Below are positions 1 to 9,050 of a stretch of DNA of 32,512 nucleotides, one piece after another. Origin of the DNA: Candidatus Woesearchaeota archaeon (lineage in GTDB: Archaea; Nanobdellota; Nanobdellia; Woesearchaeales; UBA10216); contig JACPIJ010000059.1 of the NCBI GenBank assembly GCA_016188145.1, positions 1 through 32,512 on the forward strand. The letters run 5' to 3'. The notes under the pieces are model-generated. The model saw nothing but the letters and a program-made list of their open reading frames with translations. It searched no databases and was not told where the DNA came from. Positions within the stretch are counted from its first letter, which is position 1. Every line of letters begins with the position of its first letter. The translations under genes and the position numbers were made by a program.

Positions 1-2
1 AG

Positions 3-149
3 TATGTTGATTGTTGTATGGGTAAGGCTTATACGCCTATAAAGGCTGAGGCGAGTGTTCCTTCTGCGAAGAATGTGGTTGTTACCAGGAAGCCTGTGGT
101 GTATAAGGGCAGGTTTGTCAACATGGTCATCGTGATGTTCAGAAGGTGA
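3..149 (+). CDS. C-terminal fragment of a protein truncated by the window edge
   Basis: Open frame from base 3 to TGA at 147-149 (YVDCCMGKAYTPIKAEASVPSAKNVVVTRKPVVYKGRFVNMVIVMFRR*), immediately upstream of the pilin-like gene. Confidence 0.45.
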   Translation, partial: YVDCCMGKAYTPIKAEASVPSAKNVVVTRKPVVYKGRFVNMVIVMFRR

Positions 150-155
150 AAAGAG

Positions 156-884
156 TTGCACATTGCACACCGCAGCCAACACAAAAAAGGGGCAATATGG
201 GTCTCTGCGGTCATATACGTTCTCATAGGCATAATCGTTCTGACTGTTGTCATTGAGGCAGGAATACCGTTCATCAAGGGCCTGCAGGAAAGGAGCCATG
301 TCAGCAGGGCAAGGAATACCTTTTCAGCCCTTGACCAGCAGATACAGGACATTGCAAAGGAGGGGCAAGGCTCGCAAAGGGTTGTTCCTCTGGAAGTGTC
401 CGAAGGCACTGTGAAGGTGGAGGAGAACAAGCTAAGGTGGAAGATTGAAACAAGCTCCAAGGTGCTTGAGCCCCGGACCAGGGTGGAGCTGGGCAACCTC
501 GTGATAGCATCTGACGTTGACGTTTCAGCAGCGGACATTTCAGGCTTTCACATAATCCAGAATTCCAGGGTTCTTGCCAACTTCACGAAGTTCGGCAGCA
601 AAACAAACTTTTCAAGCATCAACACCTCTTCGCTGCTGAACTACATAGAGTTCAAGGACACGGGCTCGAAGACAACAGGCACGTTTACCTTCTTCATCAA
701 CCAGAACGCAAGCTCTGTCAGCGGCACGGGCTATACCGAGCTTTTGCAAACAGGCACGGGCTTGGCGAGCGCTACGCTCAAAGCCCACGTCAACAGCACG
801 ATTTACGAGTATGACCTTCTCCTGAGCCTCGACAGCAAGGCGGATTTCCTGCGCGGCCAGATTGAGAACTTCAGGGTTAAGTAG
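156..884 (+). CDS. Pilin-like protein, single N-terminal TM helix with secreted domain
   Basis: N-terminal KKGAIWVSAVIYVLIGIIVLTVVIEAG resembles a class III signal/pilin hydrophobic helix; same strand as the downstream pilus genes; TTG start assumed. Confidence 0.6.
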   Translation: MHIAHRSQHKKGAIWVSAVIYVLIGIIVLTVVIEAGIPFIKGLQERSHVSRARNTFSALDQQIQDIAKEGQGSQRVVPLEVSEGTVKVEENKLRWKIETSSKVLEPRTRVELGNLVIASDVDVSAADISGFHIIQNSRVLANFTKFGSKTNFSSINTSSLLNYIEFKDTGSKTTGTFTFFINQNASSVSGTGYTELLQTGTGLASATLKAHVNSTIYEYDLLLSLDSKADFLRGQIENFRVK

Positions 885-1317
885 GCGGGTTGTCAAGCTC
901 AGCAAGCTTCTTTTTGGCTTCAGGAAGGTGGGCTTTTGCGAACTCCAGCGCTTCTTTCAGAGTTTCTGCAGAAACCTTGTGGGCTTCGTAGACCGACTTG
1001 TTTCTTAAAATCCTGTACCGGTCTAAAGACTTTATAGCGCTTTCGTTAAACAATTTTTCCTTTATCAAAAAGGCTATCAGGGCTTCGTGCGAGTAAGGCT
1101 TAAACCCTTTCAGCTGCATCAAAGCCTGAGACGCCTCCCTCATCGCCTCATAAGCTTCCTCAAACATTATGGAAGAGAATTCCTTCTTAATTTCGCTTTC
1201 AATCAGCCTCTTTAGCCGCAGCTCGGCTTTTTCCATTAGGGATTTTGCCAGGGAAGGGTTAATAACAGACCTCTTCGCCATATTGCCCTTAATGTAAAAT
1301 TCAAAATCGCGTATCAT
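877..1317 (-). CDS. HEPN-domain protein
   Basis: Helical protein with a RYRILRNKSVYEAH motif typical of HEPN proteins; start overlaps the stop of the upstream nucleotidyltransferase gene by 4 nt. Confidence 0.7.
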   Translation of the reverse strand: MIRDFEFYIKGNMAKRSVINPSLAKSLMEKAELRLKRLIESEIKKEFSSIMFEEAYEAMREASQALMQLKGFKPYSHEALIAFLIKEKLFNESAIKSLDRYRILRNKSVYEAHKVSAETLKEALEFAKAHLPEAKKKLAELDNPPT

Positions 1318-1841
1318 TTCATTATCTCCAGGTAGCCGCTTAAGACAATCCCGTTGGCAAGGGAATTTTTAAATTCGGCTGCAGCTTTGTCCAGTGACAA
1401 CGTCATAAGCCTCACCCTCCTGTGCAGCTTTTTTTCGAACTTTTCCATGTTAGGCAGCCCGGTTTTTTTGGTAATGACGGCTATGTCGATGTCGCTTTTT
1501 GAAATATCAGTGCCCTCCGCGTAGCTGCCAAACAGCACTATCGCCTTTGGCTCTTCGAAAAAGTCCCGCAACGCCTTCACCAGCCCTGCGTCGTAAATGG
1601 AAACCAGGTTATAAGCCCTTTTGACGAAAGGGTATCTTCCCTCAAAATCCGCCTCTACCGCCTCAACCATCCTCTCTTTCTTCGACTTAAGCATTCCCTG
1701 CTTCTTCAGCCTTTTAACTATTTTAATCACCCCTGTGCTTGATATGCCGGTGAGCCGGGCTATCTGCCGTATGTGGAACTGCTTTTCAGGGCTCTCAAAA
1801 AACAGCCTCATTACCCTCAACGTGTTATCTTCGGTTATCAT
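1314..1841 (-). CDS. Winged-HTH + MNT-type nucleotidyltransferase
   Basis: N-terminal wHTH (FHIRQIARLTGISSTGVIKIVKRLKKQGML) followed by GSYAEGTDISKSDIDIAV (GSx10DxD signature). Confidence 0.8.
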   Translation of the reverse strand: MITEDNTLRVMRLFFESPEKQFHIRQIARLTGISSTGVIKIVKRLKKQGMLKSKKERMVEAVEADFEGRYPFVKRAYNLVSIYDAGLVKALRDFFEEPKAIVLFGSYAEGTDISKSDIDIAVITKKTGLPNMEKFEKKLHRRVRLMTLSLDKAAAEFKNSLANGIVLSGYLEIMK

Positions 1842-1988
1842 CTGATAACTTTAGTTATCAACTGATATTTAAAGTTTTCGGTTAGAGTGCGGGCAGGCTT
1901 CCTCCAGCTATGGCCTGAGAATTTCAGGGCAGTAAGCGCAAAACAGCACAAACTTTTAAATAATCTTCTGCACCGCTCTCAAAACAGC

Positions 1989-2666
1989 ATGCCTGTGGCG
2001 TATGATTCAGCTGGAAACACTTCAAACGCGAGGAATGAAGTCGCAAGCTTGGTGCGCAGAGGCTCAGCTTCTGCCTATTTTGCACTGCTGAAAAAGCACC
2101 TTGTTGAGGCTGTAAGGAACTCTCTGAAGTCGGTAACTCCGAAAAAGCTGTTTCTGGGTGTTGCTACCGTTGTTGTCATTTTGCTGTTCGGTAGGAACAT
2201 CAAGGACATCCTGCTCGTGGCTGCTTTGGGAATCGCGGCTTCGTATTCCACCATTTACAAACGCACAATCCGCGTGCCCTCAGCTGTTGAGATGGTGACC
2301 TTTGGCACTGTCATTACAGGTGCAGCCTACGGGCCTCTCGTTGGCGCGCTGTTCGGTGTCATAACAACGATTGCGTCCGAAATCATCAGCTCTGGAGTGG
2401 ACGTGAACACGCTTTTTTATGCCATAGCGAGGGGCATTGCCGGAGGGCTTGCCCGGACGATGGTTGTTAGCTTGGGATGGAGCGTTGTCGTGGCAGGCAT
2501 GGCTGCCATGGTAATCTTTCACCTTGTCTCCGACTTCATCTACGTCATCTCAGGCGGCATAGAGGCAGTGCCTAAGATAATTTACTTTATCATCGTCAAC
2601 ACTCTTTTCAACCTGCTTGTTTTCGCGTTCTTTGGCAATCTCGTCCTCAGCGTAGCCCTGCTTTGA
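1989..2666 (+). CDS. Polytopic membrane protein (ECF S-component-like topology)
   Basis: Several TM helices after an ATG at 1989; TATA-like cttttaaataa at about 1950. Confidence 0.55.
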   Translation: MPVAYDSAGNTSNARNEVASLVRRGSASAYFALLKKHLVEAVRNSLKSVTPKKLFLGVATVVVILLFGRNIKDILLVAALGIAASYSTIYKRTIRVPSAVEMVTFGTVITGAAYGPLVGALFGVITTIASEIISSGVDVNTLFYAIARGIAGGLARTMVVSLGWSVVVAGMAAMVIFHLVSDFIYVISGGIEAVPKIIYFIIVNTLFNLLVFAFFGNLVLSVALL

Positions 2667-2894
2667 AAACAGCGAGCTGTCAAGTTTGTGAAGAAGTAGG
2701 CTTAAGAGAACTAAAATCTGCCGAAACGGATAGGCTTTGCGTGCTCTTTCATCGTTGTGAAAACGACTTGTGCAATCTCTTCCAAGCTGCTTGGCACGCT
2801 TCTGAAAAGGGCGCCATTGCTGGATTCGAAAAGAGGGGCCTGCATTTGACTTCCTAAGGTATTGTTGCCAAAGTGTTGGCAGTTTGCAACCTAA

Positions 2895-2950
2895 ACCTTT
2901 AAATATTCCAGTATACAAATATCAACAAATAAGGATTATTGTGTACTGGA
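2895..2950 (+). promoter_or_regulatory. Promoter and inverted repeat upstream of the pilus ATPase operon
   Basis: TATA-like ctttaaatatt followed by CCAGTATACAA(2908-2918)...TTGTGTACTGG(2939-2949), complementary except for one position that is a G-U wobble in RNA. Confidence 0.45.
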
Positions 2951-3041
2951 TAGAGCATCGTATAACTATCGTTCGGCAGCGGTAGCATTAGTTAAATGGC
3001 TGCTGCGGCGCTAAAGTCAGTGAAAAGTGGTGAATGGATGA

Positions 3042-6029
3042 ATGGCTGAGGCGGTTTCTGAGTTTGGGCCGATGGGCCAGCAGCCCGCTGCTGCGGCAGG
3101 GGCAGCAGGTATTCAGCTTACGCCGCAGCCCACCATTACTGCGGGCGAGCAGGGCGCCCCTGAGTTCTTTATTGACCTAAGGCCAAGGTTTGTGAAGCTT
3201 CCTGACATCAGCGTCAAGGAGAGCATCAACATCCGCTATCCGCTGCTGCCGCCGTATGCCTTTGCGCACATTTACTGGGACAATACGGCAAAGGAGCTTC
3301 TTTACTCTGTTGAGGAGGTGCTTCTGACAGATACGGAGAAGGAGCTTCTGAAGCTGATTCAGCTTGGCCTTGAGGAGATGATTAACATAAGCTATGCTTA
3401 CGCTTCCAAGTCCGACCTTCTGATAAAGTACCTTGAGAAGAACGTCCAGTCAATCCTTGCCGAGCTTGGCGCCAAGGTGTCAAGGCAGTCTTACCTCAAG
3501 ATAATGTATTACATCTACAGGGACTTTGTCGGGCTGAATGAGATTGAGCCGATGATGCACGACTTCTACATTGAGGACATAGAATGTAATGGCGTTGAAA
3601 CGCCCATTTACATCGTACACAGGAAGTACCAGAACATGCGGACCAACATCGTGTTCCCTGAGATGAAGAGGATTGTTGATTTTGTTGAAAAGCTCGCCCA
3701 GAAGACCGGCAGGTATGTCAGCTTTGCCAAGCCGCTCCTCGACGGCAGCCTTCCGGATGGAAGCCGTGTCAATGCAACCTACACCAGCGATGTAACTACG
3801 CACGGCCCCACGTTCACGATAAGGAAGTTTACAAAGGACCCGCTGACGCCTGTTCACCTTCTTGGCTACCAGACAGCAAGCGCTGAGATGTTCGGCTTTC
3901 TGTGGCTGGCTGTGGAGAATAAATTTAACATAATGGCTATTGGTGAGACGGCCTCCGGCAAGACAACATTCCTTAACTCAATACTTCAGTTTGTTCCTCC
4001 AGAGGCAAGGATAGTCTCGATAGAGGACACGAGGGAGCTTAACCTGGCTCACGAGAACTGGATTCCCGCCGTTGCCAGGGTGGGGTTTGGCATACCGAAC
4101 ATTCTGGGCAAGCAGTATGGCGAGATAAGCCTCTTTGACCTGCTCAGGGAAACATTCAGGCAGAACCCTGATTACGTTGTAGTTGGCGAGGTGAGGGGAA
4201 AGGAGACTTACGTGCTATTTCAGGGGATGGCTTCCATCCCGGGCGACCAGAAAATAATGGTAGTGCAGGATAACAAGCCAAAGCTGGTAAGGATTGATGA
4301 GATTACCGATGTTAGCAACTGTCAGACAGTAGCTTTTGACCCGGTTACTTGTGAGGCTAAGCTGCTGCGTGTCACAGCTCACATTAGGCATCCTGAACGG
4401 TCTGAGCTGGTCAGGATAAGGACAAAAACGGGAAGGGAAATAATAGCCACTCCTGACCATTCGCTGTTTACCATTGACAGCCAAAACCAAATGGTTGATG
4501 TCCCCGCTGGTGCTTTGAAGTCCGGGGATAAGCTCGCAATAGCAGCGAGAATACCGTGTGGTTATGCTGACATCAGCAAATTGAATCTGATAGAAATCAT
4601 ACCCAACATACGCATTTACGCTCCTGAGCTGATTAAGGAGGCTTCTCACAAGCTTGGCTATTACCAGGCTTCAGCTGTTTGCGGAGTGGCATCAATAACA
4701 GATTATTACGGCAATTTCAGGAGGGCAAGCCCTGCCTCAATGAGAAGGGACATGTTCTTCAGTTTAATGGAGGCTGCCGGTACACCGGTAGAAAAGGCGG
4801 AATTGAGTGTAAAACTTTTAAGAAAAAGCAGGCCTATACGTGCGGAACTGGAAATCACCGATGAATTCCTGAGGCTCCTGGGCTATTTCATTTCAGAAGG
4901 CACTGTCAACTTTTCCGGCAAAAACAGTTCCGTTGCCTTATACAACAAAAATCCGGAAGTGCTTGAAGACATGAGGCGTTGCTTGACTGAAGTAACAGGC
5001 ATTATACCTGCAGAGAGGGTAACGGCTCGCGGTTTTGGAGAGGCGACAGAGCTCAAAATTGGCAACAGGATTTACGCTGAGCTGTTGAAGGCACTATGCG
5101 GCAAAAGCAAGGAAAAGATGATGCCTGACTTTATTTTTGGCTTATCAAAAGAGAAAATAGGGCACTTCCTGTCCGGCTTGTTCACCGGCGATGGCCACAT
5201 AACGACTCAGTCCTTTGGGTACACAACGATTTTAAGGGGACTTGCCCAACAGTTGCAGCAGCTTTTGCTTGTTTACGGGATTGTCGCAGCTGTTTACAAA
5301 AATAAGACAAAAAAGACCTACGGCTTGGCATTTTACAGGGAGGAGGATAAAGAAGAGTTTCTTAAGCACGTTAAGGTTCTTGGCAGAAAGGATTTCAGAA
5401 GGAAGGCAAAGACGCAGAATAGCAAAAAAATAAATGATGTTTATCTCGACACAGTAAAAGAAATAGAGGTGCTGCAGCTGAAAGAGCCTGTGCCTGTGTA
5501 CGACCTGTCTGTTCCGAAGGCTGAAAATTTCCTTAGCGCGACAGGCATAATCCTTCACAACTCCGGGCACCCTTCGTTCAGCACGTTCCACGCGGCATCT
5601 GTGGAAACGATGATTCGCAGGCTTGAAACCCCGCCGATAAACCTGCCTGCCTCGCTTGTTGACTCCCTTGACATTGTCTGCAGCGTTATACACGTCAAGG
5701 ACCAGAGGCGGAACATCAGGAGGGTCAAGGATGTCAAGGAGATAATCGAGGTCAAGCAGCAGGTTGGCACCGTGGATTCCAACACTCTGTTCGAGTGGAA
5801 CAGGATTGAGGACAAGTTCGTTTACAACGGGAACTCGCACATTATGTCGGTAATAAGCAAGAGAACAGGCCGCACGATAAAGGAGCTGGAGGACGATGTC
5901 AGGCTTAGGGGGCTGCTCCTGACGAAGCTGCTTGAGAAGAACATGACGCACTACAAGGACGTCACAAGGATCGTTAACGAGTATTACAAGGACCCCGATG
6001 CGGTTTTGAGGTTTTTTAACATTAAATGA
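3042..6029 (+). CDS. Archaeal type IV pilus/secretion ATPase (FlaI/VirB11 family) with in-frame intein
   Basis: Walker A GETASGKTT, VVVGEVRGKETYVLFQGMA...SGHPSFSTFHAAS; extein halves flank an intein. Confidence 0.93.
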   Translation: MAEAVSEFGPMGQQPAAAAGAAGIQLTPQPTITAGEQGAPEFFIDLRPRFVKLPDISVKESINIRYPLLPPYAFAHIYWDNTAKELLYSVEEVLLTDTEKELLKLIQLGLEEMINISYAYASKSDLLIKYLEKNVQSILAELGAKVSRQSYLKIMYYIYRDFVGLNEIEPMMHDFYIEDIECNGVETPIYIVHRKYQNMRTNIVFPEMKRIVDFVEKLAQKTGRYVSFAKPLLDGSLPDGSRVNATYTSDVTTHGPTFTIRKFTKDPLTPVHLLGYQTASAEMFGFLWLAVENKFNIMAIGETASGKTTFLNSILQFVPPEARIVSIEDTRELNLAHENWIPAVARVGFGIPNILGKQYGEISLFDLLRETFRQNPDYVVVGEVRGKETYVLFQGMASIPGDQKIMVVQDNKPKLVRIDEITDVSNCQTVAFDPVTCEAKLLRVTAHIRHPERSELVRIRTKTGREIIATPDHSLFTIDSQNQMVDVPAGALKSGDKLAIAARIPCGYADISKLNLIEIIPNIRIYAPELIKEASHKLGYYQASAVCGVASITDYYGNFRRASPASMRRDMFFSLMEAAGTPVEKAELSVKLLRKSRPIRAELEITDEFLRLLGYFISEGTVNFSGKNSSVALYNKNPEVLEDMRRCLTEVTGIIPAERVTARGFGEATELKIGNRIYAELLKALCGKSKEKMMPDFIFGLSKEKIGHFLSGLFTGDGHITTQSFGYTTILRGLAQQLQQLLLVYGIVAAVYKNKTKKTYGLAFYREEDKEEFLKHVKVLGRKDFRRKAKTQNSKKINDVYLDTVKEIEVLQLKEPVPVYDLSVPKAENFLSATGIILHNSGHPSFSTFHAASVETMIRRLETPPINLPASLVDSLDIVCSVIHVKDQRRNIRRVKDVKEIIEVKQQVGTVDSNTLFEWNRIEDKFVYNGNSHIMSVISKRTGRTIKELEDDVRLRGLLLTKLLEKNMTHYKDVTRIVNEYYKDPDAVLRFFNIK
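4233..5561 (+). mobile_element. Intein with LAGLIDADG (DOD) homing endonuclease, 443 aa
   Basis: Ser1 N-terminus (SIPGDQKIMVVQDNKPKLVRID), TPDHSLF block B, LLGYFISEGTV and LSGLFTGDGHI endonuclease motifs, C-terminal FLSATGIILHN followed by +1 Ser; removal restores GMA-SGHPSFSTFHAAS. Confidence 0.93.
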
Positions 6030-6073
6030 GTAAGGCGTTATCTGTGGTGAGTAAGGGAAGGAGAAGCTAATGT

Positions 6074-6175
6074 TGCAATCCTGCCGATGCAGGATTTGCA
6101 CATTCCGCATTGCGGAATTGTGCCGGAGAGGCAATGTCAGCGGAGAGCTGACATGCTTCGTCTTTACGACGAAGC
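6074..6175 (+). repeat. Tandem array of four hairpins in the pilus operon
   Basis: TGCAATCCTGC-cgat-GCAGGATTTGCA; GCACATTCCGC-att-GCGGAATTGTGC; GCAATGTCAGC-ggaga-GCTGACATGC; GCTTCGTC-tttac-GACGAAGC. The first three each carry a single-nt bulge. Confidence 0.85.
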
Positions 6176-6195
6176 CAGCAAAAACAGGTCTAAGC

Positions 6196-6444
6196 ATGGC
6201 GAAAGAGAGGGAAAGAGGCGCATTGTCGCTTGAAAGGCTGAATGAGCAGCTTTCAAAGGCAGGTGTGATGATGGAGCTTTACGAAAAGCGTGCCGGTTCG
6301 GTTATAGGGAACAGGGCTGAGCTTGAGCATGTGCAGGGCGAGATGAAAATCATTAGGGATGAGATACTTTCTGCGCTGGCGCATTCAAGGAAAAGCCTGC
6401 AGGCGCTGCAGCAGGAAGTTAAGGAACTGGGATTAAAAGGCTGA
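6196..6444 (+). CDS. Small coiled-coil protein between the pilus ATPase and TadC genes
   Basis: MAKERERGALSLERLNEQLSKAG..., ATG at 6196 after the hairpin array. Confidence 0.6.
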   Translation: MAKERERGALSLERLNEQLSKAGVMMELYEKRAGSVIGNRAELEHVQGEMKIIRDEILSALAHSRKSLQALQQEVKELGLKG

Positions 6445-6465
6445 AAATGGGAGTTAAGGGCTGAG

Positions 6466-8742
6466 ATGCCGCACAAAAACGCGCAACAGCTGCTGGGCGA
6501 GGTTGGTGAGCTGCTCAGGGAGTTTGAGGTCTACCTCGCGCAAAAGGAGTCCTTGTTTACCGAGCTGAAAAAGCTTGGCACTGATTACCAGGCTGGCAAG
6601 TACAGTTACGCCGAGTATGAGGAAAGGCAAAAGGCTGTCCTGAGGGGCAGGAGCAGGGCTGAGTGGGTCAATTATTATAACGCCTACATGTACTCGTTGC
6701 TTAAAAAGGCCGATTTTATCGTCTCACAGGCTTTTGCAATAGTTCATGATGATGATTCTTTCAACAGCTTGGAAGTGGTGGGCGGGGCAAAGCTGCCTAA
6801 ATCCGTGCAAAAATCTGCCGCCTCTGCCCCGGTCTCTGCCGCGGCTGCAGCAACCGATGCGGCAGCAGTTGCAGTTGCTGAAAATTCTGTTGTCCGGAAG
6901 CAGGAGGCGCAGCGGCATGCTGGGGTCTTCAGAATTGACAATGAGATTGAGCGCCTCAGGCAGCTGCTTGCTTCGCGGCCAGTAAGCCAGCAGCAGCTTG
7001 AGAAGGTAGAGCGGGCATTTGGGGGGTTTGAGGGCAGGCTTGAGGGCATAAAGGGAAAAATCAGCGTGAACATACCCAAAGCTGAAGAGCTTGCAGGGGA
7101 GGTTGAGCAATCCGAAAGGAAGGCTTTAAAGGCAAGGGCAGAAAGGAGTAAACAGCTTGCCAAGCAGCTTTCTAAAACAACCTCGGTTTCTCAGCCTTCC
7201 AAAGGCGTTTTTGCAGCAGCGATGAGGTCTGCGGCACTGGTTGCTAATGCTGCGAAGGCCGCGCTAAGATTTGTGGCCGGTGTTCCAGCCACTGCCGCCA
7301 AATCAGTCAGGAATGCTATAAGGAGAATCAGGGCGAGAGCGCCTTCAGTGCCAAAGGAGAAGCCAACAGGGCAGACCATGGAGCCAACCTTTTCAAAGCT
7401 GCCTTCACCGTCTGCCCTTTTCAATCGTAAAGAGCAACAGGTCGGGGTACCAACGCCCCTGCAGAAGGAAGGGATTTTCTCAGCGCTTAAGCAGCTTGTC
7501 AATCCGAAAAGCGCGAAGAAGAAGGGCATATTTGTTGAGGAAATAGTTGCAATGGAGAAACGTGCGAAGAGAAGCGAGATGCTGCCTCTCGAGCAGCGAA
7601 AAGAGCCTGCCGGGCTGGCCTTTGGCTGGTTTTCTGTAAGGGGACTCCTTAATGAGTTCACTGAGAAGTTCAGGTCAAGGCAGGAGCCGATTCTGGCTGA
7701 AAAAACAGCGATTCCAATGCACATGAAAAAGCTGAAGGAGATGCGCAAGAGGCTTTACGAGGAGGAAAAGCTTTCAAGCTTCGATGCTACGCTCCTGGCT
7801 CAGGAGGCCAGAAGGGTAAAGCGCATACTTGAGGTCGAGAAGCCTGAGGTTTACCATGGAAGCTCTGTTGGGCTGATAGCAAACCTTACCGTCAGGAAGA
7901 TAAGCCTGTTTCTTGTTGACGCGTTCCCGGAGTTTTTCGGCTTTCTTTACAACGCCCTTCGGGCAGCGAACGTCAAGGTGCTTTCAAATACCTACGTTAA
8001 CATAATGATTCTTTCGACCATGTTTGTAGTTGGCATTACGTTCGCTATACTGCTGCCATTGTTCCTGATACTGGGCTACCCGATTTACCAGATAGTCCTC
8101 AGAACCCTGATTTTCAGCTTTATTGCAGGATTTGCCTGTGCGACAGTCTTCTACGCCTACCCGTTCGTGAAGATTAAGGAACGGCGCAGGAATATCATGA
8201 CAAACATGCCGTTTGGCGTGAACCACATGGCTGCAGTCGCAACCTCTGGAGTCCCGCCATCTTCAATGTTTGAGCTCATTTCCGCCTCAAGGGAGTATGG
8301 CGAGATTGGAATTGAGGTCAAGAAGATAGTTGACTTTATCAACATTTTCGGCTACGACCTCCTGACCGCTATACGGACTGTTGCGGCTACCACACCTAGT
8401 CAGCAATTCAAGGAGTTTCTGGACGGGATGGTAAGCACTATAGAGACGGGCGGCGACCTTGACAGCTACCTCAGGCAGGAGGCTGACCAGGCTGCACTCA
8501 CTTACAACCTTGAAAGGCAGCGCTACAACGAGACGGTCAGCACCTACTCTGACATTTACACCGGCCTGCTGATTGCAGCGCCATTGTTTTTCGTTGCGGC
8601 AATGGCCCTTGTCAACCTGCTGGGAGGCACACTGGGCGGGATTGGAGTAGATGTAGTGATGGCGTTTGGGGCATACCTTGTGATACCGCTGCTCAACATA
8701 GGATTCCTCGTGTTCCTGCAGGTAACCCAGCCGGAGGTGTGA
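6466..8742 (+). CDS. TadC/FlaJ-like (GspF/T2SSF) pilus assembly membrane protein with long N-terminal extension
   Basis: C-terminal TM bundle and T2SSF-like region (NIMTNMPFGVNHMAAVATSGVPPSSMFELIS...); about 480 aa Ala/Lys-rich N-terminal region. Confidence 0.8.
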   Translation: MPHKNAQQLLGEVGELLREFEVYLAQKESLFTELKKLGTDYQAGKYSYAEYEERQKAVLRGRSRAEWVNYYNAYMYSLLKKADFIVSQAFAIVHDDDSFNSLEVVGGAKLPKSVQKSAASAPVSAAAAATDAAAVAVAENSVVRKQEAQRHAGVFRIDNEIERLRQLLASRPVSQQQLEKVERAFGGFEGRLEGIKGKISVNIPKAEELAGEVEQSERKALKARAERSKQLAKQLSKTTSVSQPSKGVFAAAMRSAALVANAAKAALRFVAGVPATAAKSVRNAIRRIRARAPSVPKEKPTGQTMEPTFSKLPSPSALFNRKEQQVGVPTPLQKEGIFSALKQLVNPKSAKKKGIFVEEIVAMEKRAKRSEMLPLEQRKEPAGLAFGWFSVRGLLNEFTEKFRSRQEPILAEKTAIPMHMKKLKEMRKRLYEEEKLSSFDATLLAQEARRVKRILEVEKPEVYHGSSVGLIANLTVRKISLFLVDAFPEFFGFLYNALRAANVKVLSNTYVNIMILSTMFVVGITFAILLPLFLILGYPIYQIVLRTLIFSFIAGFACATVFYAYPFVKIKERRRNIMTNMPFGVNHMAAVATSGVPPSSMFELISASREYGEIGIEVKKIVDFINIFGYDLLTAIRTVAATTPSQQFKEFLDGMVSTIETGGDLDSYLRQEADQAALTYNLERQRYNETVSTYSDIYTGLLIAAPLFFVAAMALVNLLGGTLGGIGVDVVMAFGAYLVIPLLNIGFLVFLQVTQPEV

Positions 8743-8799
8743 AAGTTAGGTGAAAAGTTTTTTAAAGAGCGCATATGCAAGAATACTTTAAAAGAGGAT

Positions 8800-8820
8800 A
8801 GAACAAAACATTATATAATC
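8800..8820 (+). promoter_or_regulatory. Putative archaeal TATA box for the three-gene cassette
   Basis: gaacaaaacattatataatc upstream of ATG 8850, in AT-rich DNA. Confidence 0.45.
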
Positions 8821-8849
8821 AAAAGGCATTCATAGGAACTGTGGTTTTA

Positions 8850-9050
8850 ATGACTAACGGTAATTATGAACAATTAAAAGCCAAATTTTTAAAAGCCTAT
8901 GCCAACGTGCCAGAAGATGAAAGAGCTCAGCCAATAATCCTTATTAACAGAAAGACTTATAACTGGAATACGGCATTTGACGAAATAACAGCTGATACAG
9001 AGTTAGGGCGTAGCATCATTATAAAAATGCACGATGTTGGTTTACTATGA
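8850..9050 (+). CDS. Small protein, cassette ORF1
   Basis: MTNGNYEQLKAKFLKAYANVPEDERAQPIILINRKTYNWNTAFDEITADTELGRSIIIKMHDVGLL; its stop overlaps the next start (ATGA). Confidence 0.7.
   Translation: MTNGNYEQLKAKFLKAYANVPEDERAQPIILINRKTYNWNTAFDEITADTELGRSIIIKMHDVGLL

Noticed and set aside
2816-2845. Possible tRNA T-arm (GGATTCGAAAAG) near 2820
   Set aside because: No matching acceptor, D-arm or anticodon arm on either strand.
2663-2857. 64-aa ORF MKTASCQVCEEVGL... in the gap before the pilus ATPase
   Set aside because: No recognisable motif or clear promoter; region contains local inverted repeats (e.g. CCAAG-ctg-CTTGG) and could be noncoding. Not enough support either way.
6074-6175. Hairpin array as a CRISPR array
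   Set aside because: The stems differ in sequence from each other; there are no identical direct repeats with regular unique spacers, and no cas genes are present.
6070-6195. Extending the 6196 ORF upstream to 6070
   Set aside because: The extension translates the hairpin array (LQSCRCRICTFRIAELCRRG...) and looks non-protein-like; ATG 6196 is a better start, though the open frame is noted.
5232-6197. 321-aa minus-strand ORF opposite the pilus ATPase/intein
   Set aside because: Antisense to strongly supported coding sequence with clear motifs; composition is typical of an antisense shadow ORF.
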